A stretch of 5,366 nucleotides of DNA, from assembly GCA_023419055.1 (NCBI GenBank), contig JAEZYO010000021.1, forward strand, positions 1 through 5,366, given 5' to 3'. Source of the DNA: Pseudomonadota bacterium (lineage in GTDB: Bacteria > Myxococcota > Polyangia > Polyangiales > Polyangiaceae). A program made the position numbers and the translations under genes. This document shows positions 1 through 5,366 of the stretch, in pieces; the stretch's first letter is position 1; every line of letters begins with the position of its first letter. The notes beneath the pieces are model-generated. The model saw only the letters and a program-made list of their open reading frames with translations, made no database searches and was not told the DNA's origin.

Positions 1-302
1 AGGTGATCGAGCGCATCCTATTTTTGGACGGCGTCCCGAACATGCAGCGTCTCTTTTCGGTACGCGTCGGCGAGGAGCCGGTCGAGATGCACAAGCTCGA
101 TCTCGCGGTGGAGACCGAGCAGCGCGATCGCCTGGCGCGCGGCATCGCGCTCTCCACGACCAAGGGCGATCACGGGACGCGCCAGCTGCTCGAGGAGATC
201 CTCAAGAACGAGGAAGAGTCGATCGACTGGCTCGAGACGCAGCTTCACCTGATCGCCGAGCTCGGCCGGGAGCGTTACCTCGCCGAGCAGATGCACGACT
301 GA
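1..302 (+). CDS. bfr: Bacterioferritin, C-terminal part (5' end outside window)
   Basis: Bacterioferritin forms a 24-subunit cytoplasmic shell that oxidises Fe(II) at a di-iron site and stores iron as ferric mineral. The visible 99 codons align without gaps to E. coli Bfr from about residue 58 to the end. The conserved blocks IERILFLDGVPN, the LAVE helix motif (E37, equivalent to ferroxidase Glu94) and EEESIDWLETQL (E70, equivalent to Glu127) are all present. The expected His130 ligand is Ser (residue 73, codon TCG). The heme-ligand Met52 and the N-terminal ferroxidase ligands lie off the left edge, so heme binding cannot be judged. The first visible GTG (3-5) is an internal Val codon, not a start: the family has about 57 more residues upstream, and the two leading bases 'ag' fit the end of a preceding codon. 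The stop TGA is at 300-302, six bases from the end of the convergent gene. Family identity is very secure; functional competence of the di-iron site is uncertain. Confidence 0.95.
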   Translation, partial: VIERILFLDGVPNMQRLFSVRVGEEPVEMHKLDLAVETEQRDRLARGIALSTTKGDHGTRQLLEEILKNEEESIDWLETQLHLIAELGRERYLAEQMHD

Positions 303-308
303 GGTTTG

Positions 309-1862
309 CTACTTGCCGGCGACGATGGCTTCGAGCGCGGCCTGATCGCCGCGCTCGAGCGCCTGCTCGACGCGCAGGCTCGCCTGATCTCGCCCGATCG
401 TGGCGACCGCGACGATGCGGCCCGCCTTGCGATAGGCGACGAGCACGTCCCCCTGGGCGGGGTCGCCGTGCACCTCGTGTCGATCGAAGCCGGCGCCGTA
501 GCCGACGTAGTTGATGACGAGATCGTAGTGGGCGCTCCAGAAGAAGGGCGGCTTCTCGTAAGCGTCGAGCCTGCCGATCATGGCGCGCGCCGCGGACTGG
601 CCCTGGCGCTCGGCGACCACCCAGTGCTCGATGCGCGCCGCGTCTCCGCCGACGTCGGGGTAGCGTGCGATGTCGCCCGCCGCGAACACGCCGGGGTGGC
701 TCGTCTGCATCCGCTCGTTCACGATCACGCCGTCGTTCACTTCGAGCCCCGCCTTCTCCGCGAGCTCGGTGCGAGGCCGCACGCCGACGCCGAGCACGAC
801 GAGATCGGCGGGTAGCTTCTCGCCACCCTCGAGCGTGACTCCTTCGGCGTCGATGGAGGACGGCTTCTTTCCGAGGTGGAACTCGACGCCGTTCTTGCGA
901 TGCAGGTCCAGCACTGCTTGACCCAGCTCCGGGCCGAGGACGCGCGCGAGCGGTAAGGAGTCCGGAGCGACGACCGTGACCTTGGCGTTCCGCTTGCGGA
1001 GCGACGCGGCGACCTCGAGCCCGATGAAGCTCGCACCGATCACGACCACGCGCGTGCCGTCTTTCACTCGCTGGATGATGCTCTTGCTGTCGCCCTGCGT
1101 GCGGAGCGTGCGCACGTGCGGAAGGTCCGCCCCCGGGATGGGCAGGCGCCGCGGCTCGGCGCCGGTCGCGATCAGGAGCGCGTCGTACGAGAGCCAGCGA
1201 CCGCTCTTGAGGTGAACGGCCTGGTCCTTGAGGTTGAGCTCGACCACGGGATCGTCGGGCAGGAGCTCGACCGCGATCTCACGGTAGTGATCGCTGGTGC
1301 CGAGCAGCGTCCACTCTTCGGGCGCGCTGCCGGCGAGGTAATCCTTCGACAGGTTCGGGCGATCGACGGGGCCGGGCTCTTCCGCGCCGATCATCGTGAT
1401 CCCGCCCGTGTAGCCCTCGGCGCGCAGCATCTCCGCGCAGGCCGCGCCCGCTGCCCCGGCGCCGATGAGCACGATGCGCTTCGGTGCGCTCGGACCGCTC
1501 GGGCCGTCCTTCTGCGCGGGCGCTCGCTTCTTGCCGATCTTGATCAGCGAGCCTTTTCGCGTGACCTCGTAGCAGGGCAACGGCGCGAGCGCGGGCGCCC
1601 ACTCCACCTCGCCCGTGTCGAGGCTGAAGCAGGCGTGGTGCCAGGGGCACTGAATGGTGTTGCCGACGACGATGCCTTCGGCGAGCGGCCCGCCGTAGTG
1701 CGTGCAGGTCGCGCCGGTCGCGAACACCTGGTCGCCGTTCTTGACGACGACCACCGCCTCGCCGCCGGCGTGCCCGAGCAGCGGGACTCCGTCAGCGAGC
1801 TCCGTGATCGCGATGCCGTTTTCGAGGTCGGGTCCTGAAAGCTCGCCGTGCTCTGTTCCCAT
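309..1862 (-). CDS. Rieske [2Fe-2S] / FAD-dependent pyridine-nucleotide oxidoreductase fusion (AIFM3-like)
   Basis: This 517-residue protein has three parts. Residues about 12-110 are a Rieske ferredoxin domain with both cluster motifs, C53-T-H55 and C72-P-W-H75, separated by 16 residues. A Pro/Ser/Lys-rich linker (about 111-127) follows. Residues about 128-430 are a two-dinucleotide-fold flavoprotein: FAD-binding GAGAAG (134-139), the DRPNLSK motif (167-173), ATG (232-234), an NAD(P)H-binding GASFIG (276-281), and the second FAD motif GVFAAGD (391-397). Residues about 437-517 match the C-terminal dimerisation domain of ferredoxin-reductase/AIF-type enzymes (PFFWSAHYDL). No CxxC redox disulfide is present, so it is not a thioredoxin or glutathione reductase. 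By family, NAD(P)H electrons should pass through FAD to the Rieske cluster; the final acceptor is unknown. ATG at 1862 is supported by a strong Shine-Dalgarno (1870-1875). There is no signal peptide, so it is probably cytoplasmic. The 58-nt gap to thyX (1863-1920) shows no clear promoter or terminator, suggesting cotranscription. Stop TAG is at 309-311. Confidence 0.93.
   Translation of the reverse strand: MGTEHGELSGPDLENGIAITELADGVPLLGHAGGEAVVVVKNGDQVFATGATCTHYGGPLAEGIVVGNTIQCPWHHACFSLDTGEVEWAPALAPLPCYEVTRKGSLIKIGKKRAPAQKDGPSGPSAPKRIVLIGAGAAGAACAEMLRAEGYTGGITMIGAEEPGPVDRPNLSKDYLAGSAPEEWTLLGTSDHYREIAVELLPDDPVVELNLKDQAVHLKSGRWLSYDALLIATGAEPRRLPIPGADLPHVRTLRTQGDSKSIIQRVKDGTRVVVIGASFIGLEVAASLRKRNAKVTVVAPDSLPLARVLGPELGQAVLDLHRKNGVEFHLGKKPSSIDAEGVTLEGGEKLPADLVVLGVGVRPRTELAEKAGLEVNDGVIVNERMQTSHPGVFAAGDIARYPDVGGDAARIEHWVVAERQGQSAARAMIGRLDAYEKPPFFWSAHYDLVINYVGYGAGFDRHEVHGDPAQGDVLVAYRKAGRIVAVATIGRDQASLRVEQALERGDQAALEAIVAGK
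331..358. other. 11-bp perfect hairpin beside the convergent gene ends
   Basis: The arms 331-341 and 348-358 are perfect reverse complements (11 bp, GC-rich) around the 6-nt loop 342-347. The hairpin begins 28 nt after the bfr stop and lies inside the last codons of the minus-strand reductase gene, where it encodes the ALERG...AALE stretch. No U-rich tract follows on either strand, so it is not a classic intrinsic terminator. It might still mark or protect the bfr mRNA 3' end, because there is no other room for one between the genes. It could equally be a by-product of repeated Leu-Glu (CTCGAG) codons; a second, overlapping hairpin can form from the same repeats (355-360 with 365-370). Confidence 0.35.
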
Positions 1863-1869
1863 CGAGTCG

Positions 1870-1875
1870 CTCCTC
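1870..1875 (-). promoter_or_regulatory. Shine-Dalgarno site of the Rieske-reductase gene
   Basis: On the minus strand the sequence GAGGAG lies 7 nt upstream of the ATG at 1860-1862. It is the best ribosome binding site in the window and supports this start, which leaves only a short N-terminal tail before the Rieske domain. Confidence 0.8.
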
Positions 1876-1920
1876 GCGCCGAAGAGTCGACAGCGCGGAA
1901 GCGAGAGTCAATAGGTGACC

Positions 1921-2928
1921 CTACTCGACCGGGGGTTTGTCCACCTTGGGCACCGCTTGTGCGAAGCGCTCGGCGAAAAACTCGGGGGGCTGCGCCTGCG
2001 ACAGGTCGAGCTCGAAGTCGGGCACCGGGGTCGCGACGAGCTTGTCGAGGAACTCGCGCACCTCGCGCTTGGCGAGCCCGGCCTGCTCGAGCTCGGCTTG
2101 CCCGAGCGGCCCGCTCCCGGTGGGCGAGACGGTAGCGCCGTCGGTCTTCACTAGCTTCTGCAGCGCCTGGAGCTCCATGCGGCTCAGGTGCGCGCCGCAC
2201 ACGTCGTAGTCGATCCACGCCTCGTAGCTGAGCGGCGCGACGCGCTTCAGCATGCCCGCCATCACGCGCCCGAACTCCTGGATCTCCCACTGCGCGTGGC
2301 TGTCGACGCGGAGCTTCAGGAAGTGGAGCAGGTTGTGCAGATCGACCTTCCAGTACCACTGGGTGTAGGTCGAGAGCGGCAGATCGATGCGAGCGAGCTC
2401 ACGCGCGATCTCTTCGCCCGTCATCCACTCGTACGCGCCGCGCGAGCGCTCGCGGATCTCGTTCCAGCGGCGCACCGCCTCTTGATACTTGGCGAGGGTG
2501 ACCGTGTCGCCGCTCCGGCCCTGGTTGTTGCGCTTGCTCTGCGTCTGGAGCTGCTCCGCGCTCGGCGTGTAGAACAGCATGGGCATGAGCGAGTACCTGC
2601 CGCTGTACTCGTTCACGCTGGCCGTTCTGTGCCGAATCCACTGCCGCGCCACGAACATGGGCATGCAGCAGTGGAACTTGAGCTCCACCATCTCGCTCGG
2701 CGTCGTGTGCAGGTGCCGGCGCAGGTAGCGCAAGAGGCCGCGCGTGAGGCTCGTCTTGCGCGTGCCGTAGCCGTAGCTCACGCGCGCCGCGCGCTCGATG
2801 CACTCGTCGGTGCCCATGTAGTCGACCAGCGAGACGAAGCCGTGGTCGAGGACGGGGAAGTAGAGGCCGAGGATCTCCTCGGCCCCCGATGAGATGGGCC
2901 GCTTCGTCGAGCGCTCGCTGAACGACAT
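1921..2928 (-). CDS. thyX: FAD-dependent thymidylate synthase ThyX (flavin-dependent, long form)
   Basis: ThyX converts dUMP to dTMP using methylene-tetrahydrofolate as carbon donor and FAD/NADPH as reductant, forming a cytoplasmic homotetramer. The 335-residue protein has the signature RHR-X7-S at R99-H100-R101 to S109 (RHRTASVNEYSGRY), with E107 and R111 in the dUMP/FAD-contacting positions. The upstream HTTPSE motif (H74-E79) and downstream FLKLRVDSHAQWEI (203-216, R207 being the conserved substrate Arg) are also present. The catalytic core spans about residues 28-242. About 93 residues follow the core, against a total of about 220-250 for many family members. That tail is Pro/Glu/Gln-rich, with no recognised domain. 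ATG at 2928 is the only sensible start, since the next Met (38) lies inside the core; its ribosome site is poor (GAGG at 2931-2934, only 2 nt away), so translation may depend on coupling to asd, whose stop is 25 nt upstream. Stop TAG is at 1921-1923. No ThyA is visible in this window. Confidence 0.96.
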   Translation of the reverse strand: MSFSERSTKRPISSGAEEILGLYFPVLDHGFVSLVDYMGTDECIERAARVSYGYGTRKTSLTRGLLRYLRRHLHTTPSEMVELKFHCCMPMFVARQWIRHRTASVNEYSGRYSLMPMLFYTPSAEQLQTQSKRNNQGRSGDTVTLAKYQEAVRRWNEIRERSRGAYEWMTGEEIARELARIDLPLSTYTQWYWKVDLHNLLHFLKLRVDSHAQWEIQEFGRVMAGMLKRVAPLSYEAWIDYDVCGAHLSRMELQALQKLVKTDGATVSPTGSGPLGQAELEQAGLAKREVREFLDKLVATPVPDFELDLSQAQPPEFFAERFAQAVPKVDKPPVE

Positions 2929-2953
2929 GGCCTCGACTATGACAGGCCTTCGC

Positions 2954-3949
2954 TCAGAGCAAGAGCTCAGCCACTTGGACCGCGTTCAGCGCTGCGCCCT
3001 TGCGCAAGTTGTCCGAGACGACCCAGAGGTTGATGGCGTTCGGGACGGCGAGATCGTTCCGCACGCGACCGACGTACACCGGATCGGTGTCGGCGGCGGC
3101 GAGTGGCTGCGGCTCGCCACCGGGGCGGTAGTCGCCTTCGCTCAAGACGATGCCGGGCGCGCCGCGCAGGAGCTCGAGCGCCTTGGCCGCGTCCATCGGC
3201 TCGTGGAACTGCACGTGGACGGACTCCGAGTGGCCCGAGACCACCGGCACGCGCACGCAGGTCGGCGTCACGCCGATGCTGTCGTCGCCCATGATCTTCT
3301 TGGTCTCGTTCACCATCTTGAGCTCCTCCTCGGAGTAGCCGCCGTGGCCCGCCTTCCAGTCGGAGACCACGTTCATGGCGAGCTGCGCCGGGAAGACCTT
3401 CACCTCGGGCTTCTGACCCGCGCCAATCGCCCTGATCTGGCCGCGGAGCTCTTCGACCGCGGCGTGGCCCTTGCCGCTCGACGCTTGATACGTCGAGACC
3501 ACGATGTGCTTGATGCGCGCCGCGTCGTGCAGCGGCTTGAGCGCCACCACCATCTGGATGGTGCTGCAGTTCGGGTTCGCGATGATGCCCTTCGGTCGAT
3601 TCTCGATCGACTTCGGGTTCACCTCGGGCACACAGAGCGGCACCTCGGGATCCATGCGCCAGGCGCTCGAGTTGTCGATCACGACCGCGCCGGACTTGGC
3701 GGCGATCGGCGCGTACTCGAGCGACACCGAGCCGCCCGCGCTGAAGAGCGCGATGTCGATGCCCTTGAACGACTCCGGCCCGAGCGTCTCGACCTCGATC
3801 TCGCCGCCCTTGTAGGGGAGCTTCTGCCCGGCGGAGCGCGCCGACGCGAGCGCGACCACGCGCTTGGCCGGGAAGTTGCGGCGTTCCAGGGTTCGAAGCA
3901 TCTCGCGACCGACGGCTCCGGTCGCGCCTACGACGGCGACGGTAGTCAT
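2954..3949 (-). CDS. asd: Aspartate-semialdehyde dehydrogenase
   Basis: The enzyme reduces aspartyl-4-phosphate to aspartate-4-semialdehyde with NADPH, the branch point to lysine, diaminopimelate (cell wall), threonine and methionine. Taken from the ATG at 3949 the protein is 331 residues, a normal family length. It begins directly with the Rossmann strand and glycine loop VAVVGATGAVG (4-14). The SARSAG segment (36-41) fits the NADP 2'-phosphate loop. The catalytic Cys is C128 in ANPNCSTIQMV, the STYQASSG loop is at 152-159, and the catalytic His is H240 in RVPVVSGHSESV. The R98 and K211 substrate/phosphate positions are present. The pattern resembles the Gram-positive-type/short ASADH branch more than the longer E. 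coli enzyme. A longer frame back to TTG 4024 is possible but its 25 extra residues resemble nothing and would overlay the palindromic promoter region. A modest purine-rich ribosome site (AAGAGAGA, 3953-3960) precedes the ATG. This is the first gene of the probable asd-thyX-reductase run. Confidence 0.96.
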   Translation of the reverse strand: MTTVAVVGATGAVGREMLRTLERRNFPAKRVVALASARSAGQKLPYKGGEIEVETLGPESFKGIDIALFSAGGSVSLEYAPIAAKSGAVVIDNSSAWRMDPEVPLCVPEVNPKSIENRPKGIIANPNCSTIQMVVALKPLHDAARIKHIVVSTYQASSGKGHAAVEELRGQIRAIGAGQKPEVKVFPAQLAMNVVSDWKAGHGGYSEEELKMVNETKKIMGDDSIGVTPTCVRVPVVSGHSESVHVQFHEPMDAAKALELLRGAPGIVLSEGDYRPGGEPQPLAAADTDPVYVGRVRNDLAVPNAINLWVVSDNLRKGAALNAVQVAELLL

Positions 3950-3977
3950 TGTTCTCTCTTGTGTGGTGGCGGCGTGT

Positions 3978-3996
3978 TGCCGCGATTCTCGCGGCA
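3978..3996. repeat. Second inverted repeat (8-bp arms, 3-nt loop) in the asd upstream region
   Basis: Arms tgccgcga (3978-3985) and tcgcggca (3989-3996) are perfect reverse complements around ttc (3986-3988). The repeat is separated from the first palindrome by exactly the 6-nt candidate -10 box, and covers the predicted transcription start. It differs in sequence from the first palindrome, so it would be a separate protein site, or an RNA hairpin if transcription starts further upstream. There is no U-tract. Confidence 0.45.
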
Positions 3997-4024
3997 GTAC
4001 TAACCTTTCGGGCCGAAAGGTCAA
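3997..4024 (-). promoter_or_regulatory. Candidate sigma70-like promoter for asd and downstream genes
   Basis: On the minus strand TTGACC (4019-4024, five of six matches to TTGACA) is followed after 16 nt by TAGTAC (3997-4002, three of six matches to TATAAT). Transcription would start near 3990, leaving a leader of about 40 nt before asd. The -35 element is good and the -10 weak, which suits an activated or repressed promoter. Its position, in the only sizeable gap upstream of the asd-thyX-reductase series, supports it; promoter consensus in GC-rich bacteria is loose, so the call is tentative. Confidence 0.4.
4003..4021. promoter_or_regulatory. 19-bp perfect palindrome (possible operator) upstream of asd
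   Basis: The site acctttcgggccgaaaggt is perfectly symmetric: nine-base arms 4003-4011 and 4013-4021 around a central G at 4012. It fills the spacer of the candidate asd promoter and overlaps the last three bases of its -35 element, the placement expected for a dimeric regulator. Read as RNA it gives an 8-bp stem with a 3-nt loop after the upstream gene's stop, but no U-tract follows, so an intrinsic terminator is less likely. I do not recognise it as a known regulator's consensus. Confidence 0.5.
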
Positions 4025-4065
4025 AGCCTTAGCGATACCAGCCTGGAACGGCTCGACTCGTCGCG

Positions 4066-5366
4066 TCAGTTCTTGCAGCGATAGCCGACGCGCCGGCCAC
4101 GCTCCCCGCGATCGGAGAGCACCATGGGGACGCCTTCGAGCTTACCGCCCGCCGCAGCGGGGCGCGGGGCGTTCGGCAGATCACCCTGCACCGACAGGCT
4201 CTCGACGCAAAGGTCGTCTTCGCCCGCGACGAGGCGCGCCTCGAAGCCGCGCGTCGAGACGCGGCCTTCTTGACGCGGAAAGTCGATGTACGGGTCGAGG
4301 CCGAGCGGTCCCGCGATGAGCCAGCCCTCTTCTCCGCCGCCGCACGCCCTCGGCATGCTGGCGAACCTCGACGCCTGGAGCTCGAGCGGCGCTCCGACTC
4401 GTCCGCTCGTCATATCGATGGGGCTGATATAGGTGCTCGCCGCCCTCGTCAAAATGCCGAGCGCCTCGCCCCGAGTATCTCGCACGAGCGTCGGCGAGAG
4501 GAAGATCCCCTGGATGTCCGGGTACTCGGCGAAGAGCTCGAGCTCGCCGTCACTCAAACGGTAGACTCGAAACGTGCGCGAATCGGTGGTGGCGCCGAGG
4601 TAGTAAGTCGCGCCGAGCTTCACCCAGGCGTTCGGTGAGCCGAGCGCTCCGCTCGAACGCAGCGGCAGAATCGCTCTGCCTTCCTCGAGGAGGTAGAGGT
4701 CGTTTCGTCCGCGAGACGTCACGCCGAGCAGCGCCGAGCGCCCGGAAGGTTCGAGCAAGACGCGGAACGCGCTGATGCTGCCGCTCGGCGAGTAACCGAA
4801 GACATCCGCGGCGATCTCCGAGGTGCCCCAGGGAGCGCGCGAGACCGCCGTCGACCAGATCGCTCCGCCGACGCGCTGTCGATCGGCGACCTTGACCTGC
4901 CACTTGCCGCTCCGGCTCCAGTCGCCCGAGCTCGGCCCCCACGCGTAGGCGCGCATCTGCGACAGCTCGCTCTCGGTGCCCACGTCGTAGCCGAGCTCGC
5001 CCCTCGCGAGCTTGGGCGGCCCTTCTTCCCAGAAGGGCAGCCAGGTGCCGCTCGGGAGCTCGTCCGGGGAGCGCTCGGAGATGTCGATGCGAGGAGAGGC
5101 TTGCGCGGGTTGGCTCACCTCTCCGGTGGGTGAGCAATCGAGCGACCAGCGCCCACCCCCGGGCGAGGGCACGCGGAGCGGCTTCGGCGCGGCGGCGCGC
5201 GCGATTTTGCCGTCCTCCTCGCTCTTGCCGTAGCCGATGCGGAGCCAGCCGCCGAAGGCGCAGCCGATCTCCGAGCAGCCGTTGGTCGGGGACGACAGCG
5301 AGCCTCGAGGTCGCGCGAGCTGCGGATCGCCGGGGAGCTCGAGGTCGTGCCAGGTGAACCCGCCGT
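4066..5366 (-). CDS. Large protein of unknown function, probably secreted (5' end outside window)
   Basis: The frame stays open from the stop TGA (4066-4068) to the right edge, giving 432 visible residues; its true start lies beyond 5366. The GTG at 5172 could be mistaken for a start, but 64 more codons upstream read cleanly and look like the same kind of protein, including GCAFGGWLRIGYGK (visible residues 34-47). I recognise no family. Six cysteines are visible (30, 35, 77, 341, 386, 430), an even number clustered at the two ends, compatible with disulfides in an exported protein. The middle is rich in short beta-like strands with aromatic and Gly/Ser-Asp turns (YYLGATTD, FRVYRLSDGE, EGWLIAGPLG), which would fit a beta-propeller-like fold, as inference only. 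The protein ends RRVGYRCKN. No transmembrane segment is seen in the visible part, and any signal peptide would be off the edge. Position on the same strand, 116 nt upstream of asd, suggests separate transcription because palindromes and a promoter-like site lie between. Confidence 0.75.
   Translation of the reverse strand, partial: GGFTWHDLELPGDPQLARPRGSLSSPTNGCSEIGCAFGGWLRIGYGKSEEDGKIARAAAPKPLRVPSPGGGRWSLDCSPTGEVSQPAQASPRIDISERSPDELPSGTWLPFWEEGPPKLARGELGYDVGTESELSQMRAYAWGPSSGDWSRSGKWQVKVADRQRVGGAIWSTAVSRAPWGTSEIAADVFGYSPSGSISAFRVLLEPSGRSALLGVTSRGRNDLYLLEEGRAILPLRSSGALGSPNAWVKLGATYYLGATTDSRTFRVYRLSDGELELFAEYPDIQGIFLSPTLVRDTRGEALGILTRAASTYISPIDMTSGRVGAPLELQASRFASMPRACGGGEEGWLIAGPLGLDPYIDFPRQEGRVSTRGFEARLVAGEDDLCVESLSVQGDLPNAPRPAAAGGKLEGVPMVLSDRGERGRRVGYRCKN

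Noticed and set aside
3..302. bfr fragment as a complete 99-residue gene starting at GTG 3
   Set aside because: The GTG aligns with an internal position (about residue 58) of bacterioferritin; the gene is cut by the window edge rather than being a short or degraded copy.
1116..1838. Plus-strand open frame opposite the Rieske-reductase gene
   Set aside because: Antisense shadow with Arg/Ala-rich low-information translation; the opposite strand carries complete Rieske and FAD motifs.
1883..1911. Promoter for the Rieske-reductase gene (TTGACT at 1906-1911)
   Set aside because: The -35-like hexamer is good, but the position 17 nt downstream reads GACTCT, which is not a credible -10 element, so I do not call a promoter.
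1544..2359. Minus-strand open frame spanning the thyX 3' half, the gap and the reductase 5' end
   Set aside because: It is out of frame with two well-identified genes and its translation is Arg/Ala/Pro-rich without motifs.
2188..2892. Plus-strand open frame opposite thyX
   Set aside because: Antisense shadow; no motif or convincing ribosome site, and the opposite frame contains the RHR-X7-S ThyX signature.
2940..2962. Internal thyX promoter at the end of asd (TTGCTC with CATAGT/TAGTCG)
   Set aside because: Both elements are weak and the spacing is off; the region overlaps the asd stop and the gap is only 25 nt.
2894..4003. Long plus-strand open frame (369 codons) opposite asd
   Set aside because: It is the antisense shadow of asd. 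Its translation is rich in Arg, Asp, Val, His and Leu with no motif, typical of GC-rich complementary frames, while the minus strand has full ASADH catalytic motifs.
3950..4024. N-terminal extension of asd to a TTG at 4024
   Set aside because: The 25 extra residues have no similarity to the family, the Rossmann fold starts right after the ATG at 3949, and the extension would overlay the palindromes and promoter-like site.

Overview
The window is compact, GC-rich (roughly two thirds G+C by eye) bacterial chromosome with almost no non-coding DNA. High GC, G/C-rich third codon positions, an FAD-dependent thymidylate synthase and a cysteine-containing secreted-looking protein of unknown family would fit a myxobacterium-like (Myxococcota, former Deltaproteobacteria) genome. 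That assignment is inference from style; no marker gene here proves it.

Layout, left to right. (1) Positions 1-302, plus strand: the C-terminal two thirds of a bacterioferritin subunit cut by the left edge; one canonical ferroxidase ligand, the His equivalent to E. coli His130, is Ser. (2) Positions 309-1862, minus strand: a single-chain Rieske [2Fe-2S] plus FAD/NAD(P)H reductase (AIFM3-like architecture), converging on bfr with only 6 nt between the stop codons. (3) Positions 1921-2928, minus: thyX, with a C-terminal extension of about 90 residues. (4) Positions 2954-3949, minus: asd, aspartate-semialdehyde dehydrogenase. (5) Positions 3950-4065: the only notable intergenic stretch (116 nt), holding two perfect inverted repeats and a plausible sigma70-like promoter whose spacer is filled by one of them. 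(6) Positions 4066-5366, minus: a large unrecognised protein gene running off the right edge.

The minus-strand genes asd, thyX and the Rieske-reductase gene (transcribed right to left, gaps of 25 and 58 nt) look like one transcription unit starting at the 3950-4065 region. asd feeds Lys/Thr/Met and diaminopimelate synthesis, thyX makes dTMP, and the last gene is a redox enzyme of unknown substrate; there is no obvious shared pathway, so this may be simple housekeeping packing. The bfr and Rieske-reductase neighbours could be linked through iron and electron transfer, but they are convergent, so this is only a hypothesis.

I found no mobile element, CRISPR array, tRNA/rRNA or convincing new multi-gene system. 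The items most worth a second look are the palindromic asd promoter region, the altered ferroxidase ligand in bacterioferritin, and the unidentified gene at the right edge.
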